A stretch of 64,000 bases of DNA, from the NCBI RefSeq assembly GCF_009856865.1, contig NZ_WVUD01000002.1, positions 124,001 through 188,000 on the forward strand. Reading direction: 5' to 3'. The position numbers were made by a program, and so were the translations under genes. Every line of letters starts with the position of its first letter. Position 1 is the first letter of the stretch. Shown in pieces: positions 19,701 through 26,710 of this stretch. The DNA comes from Solidesulfovibrio aerotolerans. GTDB taxonomy: Bacteria; Desulfobacterota; Desulfovibrionia; Desulfovibrionales; Desulfovibrionaceae. Below the pieces are notes generated by a model that saw nothing but the letters and a program-made list of their open reading frames with translations, was not told the DNA's origin and did not search any database.

Positions 19701-19783
19701 AAATAGGAGACAATGCCAAAAAAGATGAGGGCGGCCATCAGCAGCGTCGTCGCCACCGGCCGCTTGATGAAAAGGTCGGTCAT
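16712..19783 (-). CDS. RND-family multidrug efflux pump, inner-membrane subunit (AcrB/MdtC-like)
   Basis: The 1023-aa product is a full-length RND transporter. It starts with the family hallmark FIKRPVATTLLM, has FFGIVSYFSLPISEMPSID, the TM4 proton-relay aspartates in GFVVDDAIVMIENI, and the TM10 lysine in IGIVKKNSIMVIDFA. Twelve transmembrane segments and two large periplasmic loops are evident. It exports drugs or other amphiphiles using proton-motive force. The ATG at 19783 is 2 bp after the adaptor gene's stop; a longer in-frame ORF upstream is just adaptor sequence read in another frame. No TolC-type gene is adjacent, so an unlinked outer-membrane channel is presumably used. Confidence 0.95.
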   Translation of the reverse strand: MTDLFIKRPVATTLLMAALIFFGIVSYFSLPISEMPSIDFPTIQVTASLPGADPETMASAVATPLERQFTSISGLQSMSSSNSLGSTTITLQFDLSRNIDGAGTDVLTYINAAQGSLPTQMPSPPTFQKVNPADMPIIYIRVSSDTMPLYRVTNYAKVYIAQRISMINGVAQVAVYGDQTYSPRVQVNPDKLAALSIGIDQVATAFSNETVLQPTGSLYGHDKLFTIKAQGQLTSATAYNRQIIAYRNGSPVRLQDVGFAIDSTVNDKNAAFFNQQQGIVIAVKRAAGTNTIQLVDSIRAMIPSIEATLPPSVGLEFLYDRSISIKEAIDDVQFTLLLSIGLVVLVVYLFLNNLPATIIASLALPTALIGTLSIMVFFNFSIDNLSALAIILAVGFVVDDAIVMIENIVRHTEMGKKIMQASLDGARQIGFTIISMTLSLAVVFIPIMFMAGILGRVLNEMAVTITLCILVSGFVTLSLTPMLCSRFLSGKMSESGRIFKWFERGYEKTLHLALRFRFFVMILSVGVLGLTFWLFTVIPTGFIPATDSGIFYAFGMAEQAASFDTMKDRVLKVGRIFMSDPDVFKFIGVVGVGGPNTSMNNAAMFPLLGPMKTRKRSAQQIIDDLRPKMAQLPDLFVFMYNPPSIQIGGKQTKALYQFTLLSPDPGELYPVARKMAGSMRQLKELADVNTDMQIDGPQLRLDIDRDKAEALGVTASSIETALMTAYAARQLTNLYGATDTYKVIVEVQPEFQRRPDLLNKLYVRSNQVDSNGLPILVPLNGLVKMTEDVGPLVVNHTGQLTSVTISFNTAGKYSIGEAVAAIEALSKKELPSNISYIFEGQATAFKESLASVPFLLFLAIMIIYLILGILYESFIHPITILSGLPSAALGGLITLLVFGRQLDLYGFIGIIMLIGIVKKNSIMVIDFAIEAEKEGKTPFEAVFEGCIVRFRPIMMTTVAAIAGIFPIALGMGAGGDARQPLGLVVAGGLIISQVVTLYLTPCFYTYMDQLQTWLVGHKADKEE

Positions 19784-19785
19784 GG

Positions 19786-21003
19786 CTATTTCCCCTGACC
19801 TTCCCTGGAAGGCGTGGACTGTTTCTTTTCCTTGTCCGCCACGGCTGCCGGTGAAACAGGGCCTTCCTTGTAGCTTTCCTGGGCGACGACGGTGAGCGGG
19901 ACACCCGGGAACAGCTTGATCTGGGCCGAAGTGATGACGCGTTCGCCCGGGGCCAGGCCCTTTTCGATGACCGTATCGGCTCCGATCTTGCGTCCGGCGG
20001 TCACGGGTCGGATTTCCACGGTGTTGTCGGGCTTGGCGATAAAGATCGAGACACCGTTTTGGGTGTTGGCCACGGCGCTGGAGGGCACCAGGATGGTATC
20101 GGCGGTGTCGGTCAGCACCACGGTTGCGTCCACAAACTGGCCGGGCCACAGGGCGCGGTCGGTGTTGGGAAACACACCCTGCAGGGTGATGGTGCCGGTG
20201 TTGACGTCCACGGTGTTGTTGATGACGTTTAAAACGCCCTTGGCGGCCACTTCGGAGCGGCCGGGATAGCGGGTTTCCACGGCCAGGGTGGCTTTGCCGG
20301 CATGGGTGCGGATGTCGGGCAGGTACTTTTCAGCCACCGAGAATTGCACGTTGATCGGTTCGATCTGATTGAGCGTAATGATGGTGTCTTTGTTGGCTTC
20401 GATCAGGTTGCCGGTCTTAAACTGCTGCAGACCGACCACGCCGGTACAGGGGGCGGCGATGTAGCAGTAGTCGAGATTGACCTTGGCGCTGACCACGGCG
20501 GCCTCGTCAACCTTCACCTGCTCTTCGTCCTGCTGCCAGGCCGTGCGTTTTTGCTCATAGTCTTCCTGGCTGATGACGGCCTTGGCCACGAGGTCTTTAT
20601 AGCGCAGCCACTCGCGTTTGGCCTGGGCAGCCGTGGCCTTGTCGCGAGCCAGGGTGCTTTTGGCCTCATCAAGCTTGGCTTTGTAGGAATCTGGATCAAT
20701 GACGAGGAGCGGCTGGCCTTGCTTGACCACATCACCTTCGGCAAAAAGCGTTTTTTGCAACACGCCCGTGACCTGGGAGCGCACATTGACCGTGGTCACG
20801 GCATAGACATGGCCGATGCCGTCAACATTGAGCGGTGCGGTGACGGGTTTGGCTTCGATAACCGTGACTTCCACCGGCGTCGGGGCTGCGGCCTGTGGTT
20901 TGGCCTTGTCGCATCCCGCCAGGGCCGCCGTCAGGGCAAGCGCTGCAAGAACGACGAAATAAAAATTATTTTGGGCGTTTGGGCGGGAAATGAATGCTGG
21001 CAT
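19786..21003 (-). CDS. RND efflux periplasmic adaptor (membrane fusion protein)
   Basis: The 405-aa product has a lipoprotein signal with lipobox LAGC near residues 28-31. A barrel-sandwich/biotinyl-lipoyl-like region and a long alpha-helical hairpin (about residues 95-190; AKLDEAKSTLARDKATAAQ) follow, then YIAAPCTGVVGLQQFKTGN and beta-barrel sequence. This is the HlyD/AcrA/MdtA adaptor pattern. It would bridge the RND pump to an outer-membrane channel. AGAGGAG precedes the ATG at 21003. The C-terminal ~30 residues are Lys/Ser/Pro-rich and probably disordered. Confidence 0.93.
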   Translation of the reverse strand: MPAFISRPNAQNNFYFVVLAALALTAALAGCDKAKPQAAAPTPVEVTVIEAKPVTAPLNVDGIGHVYAVTTVNVRSQVTGVLQKTLFAEGDVVKQGQPLLVIDPDSYKAKLDEAKSTLARDKATAAQAKREWLRYKDLVAKAVISQEDYEQKRTAWQQDEEQVKVDEAAVVSAKVNLDYCYIAAPCTGVVGLQQFKTGNLIEANKDTIITLNQIEPINVQFSVAEKYLPDIRTHAGKATLAVETRYPGRSEVAAKGVLNVINNTVDVNTGTITLQGVFPNTDRALWPGQFVDATVVLTDTADTILVPSSAVANTQNGVSIFIAKPDNTVEIRPVTAGRKIGADTVIEKGLAPGERVITSAQIKLFPGVPLTVVAQESYKEGPVSPAAVADKEKKQSTPSREGQGK

Positions 21004-21202
21004 GAATGCGCTCTCCTCTCGTTAGCAACGCTCTCCCGACGCAAAGGCCCAGGCAACGCCTGCGCCATGGCCGATCTTGGCAAATGCTGCTTGTCTCCAC
21101 CAGACGCCCCCAAAAGTCAAGCGATTAACTGGAGTTGTGCCACGCCACTGCCATAGCGGGGCAGGCTTTGGCCGCATTGTCCGCGCGGTGTCGGCCAGTT
21201 GA

Positions 21203-22585
21203 CTATTTGATGGCATTCTTCCCCAGGTAGGGTCCATAAAGCTGGGCGCGATAATCGCTGTCCGCCAGACGGCGCAACATGGCCACATTGACCGCTTTGC
21301 GCAGCAAAGCCCCGCGCGGGAAGGCGAAGCCATAAAGTTGGGGATCAAAAAAAACGGGCAGGACACGCACATCGCCGGTAAAGCCCCTGTGTTGGTAATA
21401 CTGCAGAATCGGCTGGTCGTGCACAAAGGCGTCGAGTTCGCCGCCCACCAGAGCGGCCAGGCCCGCCTCCACGGTAGCATAGCGCCGAACGCCGATATGG
21501 CTGTCAACCAACTCCTCCTCGGCGGCGCTGTCGGCCACCACCCCGGTACGGACCAGATGCAGATCATCCGGGCCATGGACGCGGCCGGCCAGACTGTCCA
21601 GGGTCAGCGACGAGGTGATGCCGGCGGTGAAGGACGCCAGCAAGGCCACCGAAGCAAACATCCACACGATGCCAAGGACCCGCCCGAGCAGGGTTTTGGG
21701 CGTGGCGTCGCCATAGCCCACCGAAGTCATGGTCACGGCCGACCACCACATGCCGTCGCCGATACCGCTGCGGCCTGGGCGGAAGTGCTCGGGATTGCGC
21801 CGACGCTCAAGCGCCCAGACAAGAACCCCGACCACCAGCAGCAAGGCCATCAGGGAGCCAACGTAGAACAACACGCGCTGGGAAAAAACGGCATCCAAAA
21901 CGCGCGCCACGATGCTTTCCGTCTGCGCAGCAACGGCAATGCCAAGACCTGAATAGTAAAATGCCTGGGAAAAATCCATTACCGTTTCACGTTCGGCTGT
22001 CAGTCCCAACGCCGAGACGCCGACAGCAACTTTTCCGAGATGCACGGCGTTTAAAAGCCCTTCCATGTCGTATTCAACGACCTTATACTGTATCCCAAGA
22101 TCATGAGCCACATCTTCCCACAGATCGTAGGCCAGCCCCTGATAGCTCCCGTTGGCGTCCTGTTCGACAAACGGCGGGGCCACCGCCACCCCGACCAGCA
22201 GCGTCCGCCCGGCCAGGGAGGCATCCAGCTCTGCGGCCAGGGCATGCGCGGCCAGGGAAGCGTCGGGTTTCGGGACGCTGGTTTGCCCGGCCGGGGAGGC
22301 GTCAGGCTCCGGGGTGCTGGTTTGCCCGGCCAGGGGGACGTCTGTTTTCGCGGCTTCGGGACCGCACACGCCCTGCCCCACCCAGAAAAAAAGGATGAAT
22401 ACAGCACCAAGAACCGCCCCCTGCGCCAAGAGCCCCAGCACGCTTCCCCTGCGCCCCTGCCCACCGGCCGGCCGGAGGCCAACAACGCCCCGTCCTGTCT
22501 CCCGCCGCAGCACGCTTCCCCCGCGCCCAGAAACATCGCCCGGCCGGAGGCCAACAACAGCTTGCCCGCTCGCCCCGCGCATCAC
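21203..22585 (-). CDS. GluR0-like ligand-gated potassium channel (SBP_bac_3 domain split by a pore module)
   Basis: The product is up to 460 aa. An amino-acid-type solute-binding domain (starts LLVGVAVAPPFVEQDANGSYQG; DFSQAFYYSGLGIAV) is interrupted by TM1 (about 225-250), a pore loop with K+ filter SVGYGD (GYGD at 290-293) and TM2 (about 300-325). The second binding lobe follows (SSLTLDSLAGRVHGPDDL to the end). This S1-M1-P-M2-S2 order is that of prokaryotic glutamate-receptor channels such as GluR0. The N-terminal ~130 residues before S1 are low-complexity repeats around a hydrophobic helix. The start is uncertain: GTG at 22585 or ATG at 22582, overlapping the MscS stop. Ligand unknown. Confidence 0.85.
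   Translation of the reverse strand: MMRGASGQAVVGLRPGDVSGRGGSVLRRETGRGVVGLRPAGGQGRRGSVLGLLAQGAVLGAVFILFFWVGQGVCGPEAAKTDVPLAGQTSTPEPDASPAGQTSVPKPDASLAAHALAAELDASLAGRTLLVGVAVAPPFVEQDANGSYQGLAYDLWEDVAHDLGIQYKVVEYDMEGLLNAVHLGKVAVGVSALGLTAERETVMDFSQAFYYSGLGIAVAAQTESIVARVLDAVFSQRVLFYVGSLMALLLVVGVLVWALERRRNPEHFRPGRSGIGDGMWWSAVTMTSVGYGDATPKTLLGRVLGIVWMFASVALLASFTAGITSSLTLDSLAGRVHGPDDLHLVRTGVVADSAAEEELVDSHIGVRRYATVEAGLAALVGGELDAFVHDQPILQYYQHRGFTGDVRVLPVFFDPQLYGFAFPRGALLRKAVNVAMLRRLADSDYRAQLYGPYLGKNAIK
22190..22350 (-). repeat. 39-bp (13-aa) minisatellite in the channel gene
   Basis: Four imperfect copies encode AGQTSTPEPDASP, AGQTSVPKPDASL, AAHALAAELDASL and the start of AGRTLLVG, immediately before the first ligand-binding lobe. 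In DNA the blocks GCCCGGCCAGG and GACGCTGG recur. The unit is a multiple of three, so copy-number changes would vary linker length without breaking the frame. Confidence 0.75.
22436..22558 (-). repeat. 72-bp-period direct repeat at the 5' end of the channel gene
   Basis: Two copies (22436-22486 and 22508-22558) share CAGCACGCTTCCCC, GCGCCC and CGGCCGGAGGCCAACAAC. They encode two related stretches containing VVGLRP and GSVL. The period (72 bp) keeps the frame. It is a second, independent repeat in the same N-terminal extension. Confidence 0.7.
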
Positions 22586-24933
22586 TCTTCCACTCCGCCC
22601 ATAACCGCCGGGGCCGGCCAGCGTCGCCGGGCATGAACCCGGCGCAACAGGCGCACCCGGCCAAACACGCTGGAGCGTTTCTGGCGCAAGGCTTCACGAC
22701 TGGCTTCGAGCTGCATGGCCTCGGTGCCCTTGGGTTTGTATTTCAACTTGACGCCCTGGAACGGCACCAGGATCTTATTTTCCTGGAAGGTCTGGTCGAT
22801 GGTGGTGGCCAGCTCCGACTGCACCACAAACTTTTTGAGGAAATTATCAATCCATACTTGCAGATCAAATTCCAGACCAAGACGGCCGAGAGTGCGCAGC
22901 AGCACTTCCGGGGCCGGCTTTTTAAGGACATCGGGATGCTCTTTGGCGATTGACTGCAACAATTTTTTGACCTTCTTGATTTTCGTCCCAGGAGCCACCG
23001 TCACCGGGATAGTCAGGCGCATGGTGGTGTCGTGGTAGGAGAGGTTGACGATCTCGCCCCGCAAAAAGCTCGAATTGGGAATGATGACCGTGGTATTATC
23101 GAGGGTGCGCACGATGGTGTTGCGCACCGACAGATCCACAACCTCGCCCAGATTCTTGCCCTGCTGGATGATGTCGCCCTTTTTGACCGCCCCGCCGAAC
23201 ATGATGATCAGCCCGCTGACAAAGTTGTTGACGATGTCTTTGAGGCCAAAACCGATACCCACCGACAGACCGCTGGCAATCCAGGTCAGCGCACCCAGCG
23301 GCACCTCGAACAGGCGCAGCGCGAACAGCATGAAAAGCGTCCAGGTCACATAGGAAAACGCCGCGCCCACGGTATGGGCCAGCCCCGCGTCCATGGGCCT
23401 GCCCCGGAAATTGACAAAGGCCAGCAGCTCCTGAAACCAGGCCTGGAGCAGGCGCAGCAGAAAAAAAACAACGATCAGCCAGGAAACGGCTTCCAGGGAA
23501 ATGGCAGCCTTGCCGACGGCAAAGGTCATGGCGAAAACGTGTTCCACCAGCCCCGGCCCCCCCATAAAAACCAACACCCAGGCAATGTAGAGGGCCGCCA
23601 GCACGGTCACGGCCAGGGGTTGGGCCAGATGGGCCAGGGACCGCTCCCGGCCGCCGGCCAGTTCGCCCAGCCAGCGTTGCACGGTGCCGGAGACATAGAT
23701 GGCCAGATGCAACATAAAAACGGCCTGCACGGCAATGACCGCCTGGGGTCCGAAACCGAACAGGCTGGCTGCGGCGGCCGCCCCAAGCAGCCACAGGGCC
23801 ACAGCACGGCTGGACCGGCCCTGGTGCAGACGCCAGGCCCCGCCTGAGGCAACCACAACCCACAGGGCGCTTACGGCCGAGGCCGGCAGGTTGACCGCAT
23901 CCTGGACAATGCCGGCCAGGAAACAGGCAAACAACACGGCCAGTTCGCGTCCGCCGTTGGACAGGCGAAACAGGGCGTAGGCCATGATCGAGACCCAGAG
24001 AAGCGAGGTAAACTGGTTGGCGGCATACAGCACCGAATGCCGGGCAGCAAACAACCCGGCACCAAGGGCCAGACAGACCAGCCCCGGACGCAGCGCCAGC
24101 CAGGTTTCCGGGTGACGCCGCAGCAGCAGGCGCAAAAGGCCCAGAGCCACGAGACTGTCAACGACGGTCAGGCCGAGCAACCCGGCCCAGGGCATAAAGG
24201 CCAGCACCGGCCCCCAAAAACGCGGCCCGGCATTCGCCCATTCCTGGATATCGTCAAGCACCTCCAGCAGATTGGCCAGACGCAGCAGCGAGCCGGACGA
24301 TTCAAAATACGTCCGGCCAAACACCTCGATAAAGCGTTCCGTCTCATCAACGCGCGCCGCCTCAATGTCAGCGGACAAGGCCGCAGCCTGGGCCAGGGCG
24401 TCGTCCACTTCGGCTTTGATCGTGTCCACGGCGTGCTTGAGTTCCTTGAAATCGCGGCCCGGCCCGGCCAGTTCCTCGCTGATGAGTTCGGCATACTCCC
24501 GGCTGGCGTTCTGGGCGCGGATCTGGCGCAGGGTGGCGTATTCCTGTTTGGTGCGGGCCAGGGTTGCCTGCATGTCTTCCAGGGAACTGCCGGCCACATC
24601 GACGGCGCGGGAGAGTTCGGCAAGCTCCAGGAGAAGGGTTCGCGACGCCCAGGGAGTGTCCCCGGCCACGCCCCGCAGCAGGAGCAACTGGTCCAGCCGG
24701 CTGCTGCTGTGGGCCAGATTTGCCGCCAGGGCTGTTTTCTCGGCCGGCAGTTGCTGGCGCATGCGGGCCAGTTCCTGGCCCTTGATGGCGATGTTTTGCG
24801 TGAGGCCGTCGGCGATGGACCGCCACAGCCCGTCCTCTTCGGTCTGGGCTGCAAAGGCTCCCCGGCCGACCGCCAGTGCCAGGCAAAGGCTCACAATGCC
24901 AAGAATGATCACCCCTGTCCGGTTGCGCGTCAT
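22582..24933 (-). CDS. MscS-family mechanosensitive ion channel, large (783 aa)
   Basis: The product has a signal peptide (residues 1-28), a periplasmic coiled-coil-rich domain (about 30-235), then about ten transmembrane helices ending in the MscS pore region ASGLSVGIGFGLKDIVNNFVSG (about 590-610). The MscS beta domain (VKKGDIIQQGKNLGEVVDLSVRNTIVRT, NSSFLRGEIVNLSY) and a C-terminal alpha-beta domain follow. This resembles MscK/YbiO-type large channels that release solutes on hypo-osmotic shock. AGGAG precedes the ATG at 24933. The stop overlaps the start of the K+ channel gene, so the two are probably co-translated. Confidence 0.93.
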   Translation of the reverse strand: MTRNRTGVIILGIVSLCLALAVGRGAFAAQTEEDGLWRSIADGLTQNIAIKGQELARMRQQLPAEKTALAANLAHSSSRLDQLLLLRGVAGDTPWASRTLLLELAELSRAVDVAGSSLEDMQATLARTKQEYATLRQIRAQNASREYAELISEELAGPGRDFKELKHAVDTIKAEVDDALAQAAALSADIEAARVDETERFIEVFGRTYFESSGSLLRLANLLEVLDDIQEWANAGPRFWGPVLAFMPWAGLLGLTVVDSLVALGLLRLLLRRHPETWLALRPGLVCLALGAGLFAARHSVLYAANQFTSLLWVSIMAYALFRLSNGGRELAVLFACFLAGIVQDAVNLPASAVSALWVVVASGGAWRLHQGRSSRAVALWLLGAAAAASLFGFGPQAVIAVQAVFMLHLAIYVSGTVQRWLGELAGGRERSLAHLAQPLAVTVLAALYIAWVLVFMGGPGLVEHVFAMTFAVGKAAISLEAVSWLIVVFFLLRLLQAWFQELLAFVNFRGRPMDAGLAHTVGAAFSYVTWTLFMLFALRLFEVPLGALTWIASGLSVGIGFGLKDIVNNFVSGLIIMFGGAVKKGDIIQQGKNLGEVVDLSVRNTIVRTLDNTTVIIPNSSFLRGEIVNLSYHDTTMRLTIPVTVAPGTKIKKVKKLLQSIAKEHPDVLKKPAPEVLLRTLGRLGLEFDLQVWIDNFLKKFVVQSELATTIDQTFQENKILVPFQGVKLKYKPKGTEAMQLEASREALRQKRSSVFGRVRLLRRVHARRRWPAPAVMGGVEE

Positions 24934-25096
24934 AGAGTCTGCTCCTGGCCATGCAAGACGTTATTCCAAAAAAACCCTACCGTGACAGGTCCACTCTGCG
25001 CAAGCCCGCCGCCTGCCCGCCGTTTGGCCAGCGCCCCGGGCTTGCACTGCCGGAAGCAGGTCGGTATGACCGTGGCGCGAATGCGAGGTTGCTACC

Positions 25097-26395
25097 ATGA
25101 AAAGACTTATCTTCGGTGCATTTTTGATTCTTGCCCTGGCCGGCGGCGCAGCCGGCTATCTGTTGCTTACCGACAAGGGAAAACCGGAAATCGCCCTGGT
25201 CCCGGACAGCGAAATGGCCTCGCCCAAGCGCGAGTTCACCCTGACTCTGGGCGATGTCGGGTCGGGCCTTAAAAGCGCCAAGGTCGTGGTCAGCCAGGAC
25301 GCCAAACAGATCACCCTGCTCGACAAAACGTTTGCCACACCCGTGCGCGACGCCGTGGAAACCTTTACCCTGGAACCGGCCGGCCTGCACGACGGACCCT
25401 TCACCCTGGCCGTTACCGCCACCGACCGTTCCATTGCCAATTTCGGTGCCGGCAACACCGCCAGCCTGACCCGCCAGATCACCCTGGATACCACCCCGCC
25501 CCGGGTGGACGTCCTCAGCATGGCCCACATCGTGCGCCAGGGGGGCGTTGGCGCCGTGTCCTTTTCCGTCAATGAAAATACAGAGAGCGCCGGCGTTGTC
25601 GTTGGCGACGAATTCTACCCGGCCAGCAAACTCGACAACGGAAAATACTTCGGCCTCTATGTCTTCCCGTACAACATGGACCCGAAAAACTTCGTGCCCA
25701 AGGTCAAAGTCACGGACAAGGCCGGCAACGTCGGCATGGCTTCGTTTCGCTATCAAGCCATTCCCAGGAAGTTTCGCGACGACAAGCTCAACATCTCCGA
25801 TGCCTTTCTCGACTCGAAGATGCCGCAATACTATAACATCATCACCGACACCCGGGACAATCTGCAGATCTATCTGCGGGTGAACAACGATATCCGCCGG
25901 CAAAACAGCGTATTCCTCAAGGAATTGGCCCAAAAAAGCGCCCCCACCATGCTCTGGGACAAAAAGGCCTTTCTGCGCCTGCCCAACGCCGCCCCCCGGG
26001 CCGGTTTCGGCGATCACCGGACCTATTATTACCAAAACCGGGAAATCGACCAGCAAACCCATATGGGCGTGGATCTGGCCTCGTTGGAAGGCGCGCCGGT
26101 TCCGGCCGCCAATACCGGGAAGGTGGTCTTTGCCGGCTTTCTGGGCATCTACGGCGAGACCGTCATCATCGACCACGGTCTGGGCCTGCAAACGCTGTAT
26201 TCCCATCTGCGCCAGATCGACGTCAAAGTCGGCCAGGATATCAAAAAAGGGGAAATCCTCGGCAAGACCGGTGTCTCCGGCCTGGCCGCCGGCGATCATC
26301 TCCACTTCGGCGTCCTGGTGTTTGGCCAGGAGACCTCACCCATCGAATGGTGGGACCAGCACTGGATCGACGACAACATCCTCAGCAAGCTGTAG
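25097..26395 (+). CDS. M23-family metallopeptidase (LytM/DD-endopeptidase-like), membrane-anchored
   Basis: The 432-aa product has an N-terminal signal anchor (residues 1-22), a beta-rich middle and a C-terminal LytM domain. All zinc ligands and catalytic residues are present: H322-M-G-V-D326, H370 in YSHL and H401-L-H403 in GDHLHFG. It should cleave peptidoglycan cross-bridges in the periplasm. The far paralogue at 51255-52631 shares the whole architecture and the C-terminal PIEWWD-HWI-DN signature but lacks the ligands. A strong terminator follows. Confidence 0.93.
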   Translation: MKRLIFGAFLILALAGGAAGYLLLTDKGKPEIALVPDSEMASPKREFTLTLGDVGSGLKSAKVVVSQDAKQITLLDKTFATPVRDAVETFTLEPAGLHDGPFTLAVTATDRSIANFGAGNTASLTRQITLDTTPPRVDVLSMAHIVRQGGVGAVSFSVNENTESAGVVVGDEFYPASKLDNGKYFGLYVFPYNMDPKNFVPKVKVTDKAGNVGMASFRYQAIPRKFRDDKLNISDAFLDSKMPQYYNIITDTRDNLQIYLRVNNDIRRQNSVFLKELAQKSAPTMLWDKKAFLRLPNAAPRAGFGDHRTYYYQNREIDQQTHMGVDLASLEGAPVPAANTGKVVFAGFLGIYGETVIIDHGLGLQTLYSHLRQIDVKVGQDIKKGEILGKTGVSGLAAGDHLHFGVLVFGQETSPIEWWDQHWIDDNILSKL

Positions 26396-26418
26396 CCCCA
26401 GCCTCACCAGCCGCCAAA

Positions 26419-26450
26419 CGCCCGGGATCTCGGTCCCGGGCGTTTTTTTT
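26419..26450 (+). terminator. Intrinsic terminator after the M23 peptidase gene
   Basis: CGCCCGGGA pairs with TCCCGGGCG around a short loop, followed by eight T residues (26443-26450). It lies 24 bp after the stop codon. Confidence 0.92.
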
Positions 26451-26623
26451 GGAGCGTATCCCCTTGACCTGCCCCGCCATTGCCGCGACCCGCTGCAAAG
26501 GGAAACCGCCGACTTGCAAGGCCGCGCCCCTCTCTCCCCCGGTTGGCGGCGACCTCTCGGGGAAGGGAGCCACAAGGCCCCGTCCTTACCACCGCCAAGG
26601 GCGTGCGCCCTGCCGGGCACACC

Positions 26624-26659
26624 AAAAAAGGGCCTCCCGAACATGTCGGAAGGCCCTTG
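26624..26659 (-). terminator. Intrinsic terminator of the birA-pyc-PEP synthase operon
   Basis: On the minus strand AAGGGCCTTCCGA pairs with TCGGGAGGCCCTT (one mismatch) and is followed by six T residues (AAAAAA at 26624-26629 on the plus strand). It lies about 50 bp after the stop of the PEP-synthase-like gene. Confidence 0.85.
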
Positions 26660-26710
26660 CAAGCATGAAGCAACAGGGTCAACGCCGGGAACCGTCCCGA
26701 ACGCCGTTTA

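Larger units (their letters stand above)
26396..26710. other. 315-bp convergent intergenic region with two terminators
   Basis: The gap between the M23 gene and the convergent PEP-synthase-like gene contains one terminator per strand (26419-26450 and 26624-26659). Between them I see no credible gene, only GC-rich sequence without a ribosome-binding site or family features. Confidence 0.6.

Noticed and set aside
19784-20149. N-terminal extension of the RND pump
   Set aside because: The added residues come from the adaptor gene in a different frame; the canonical FIKRPVAT start is at 19783.
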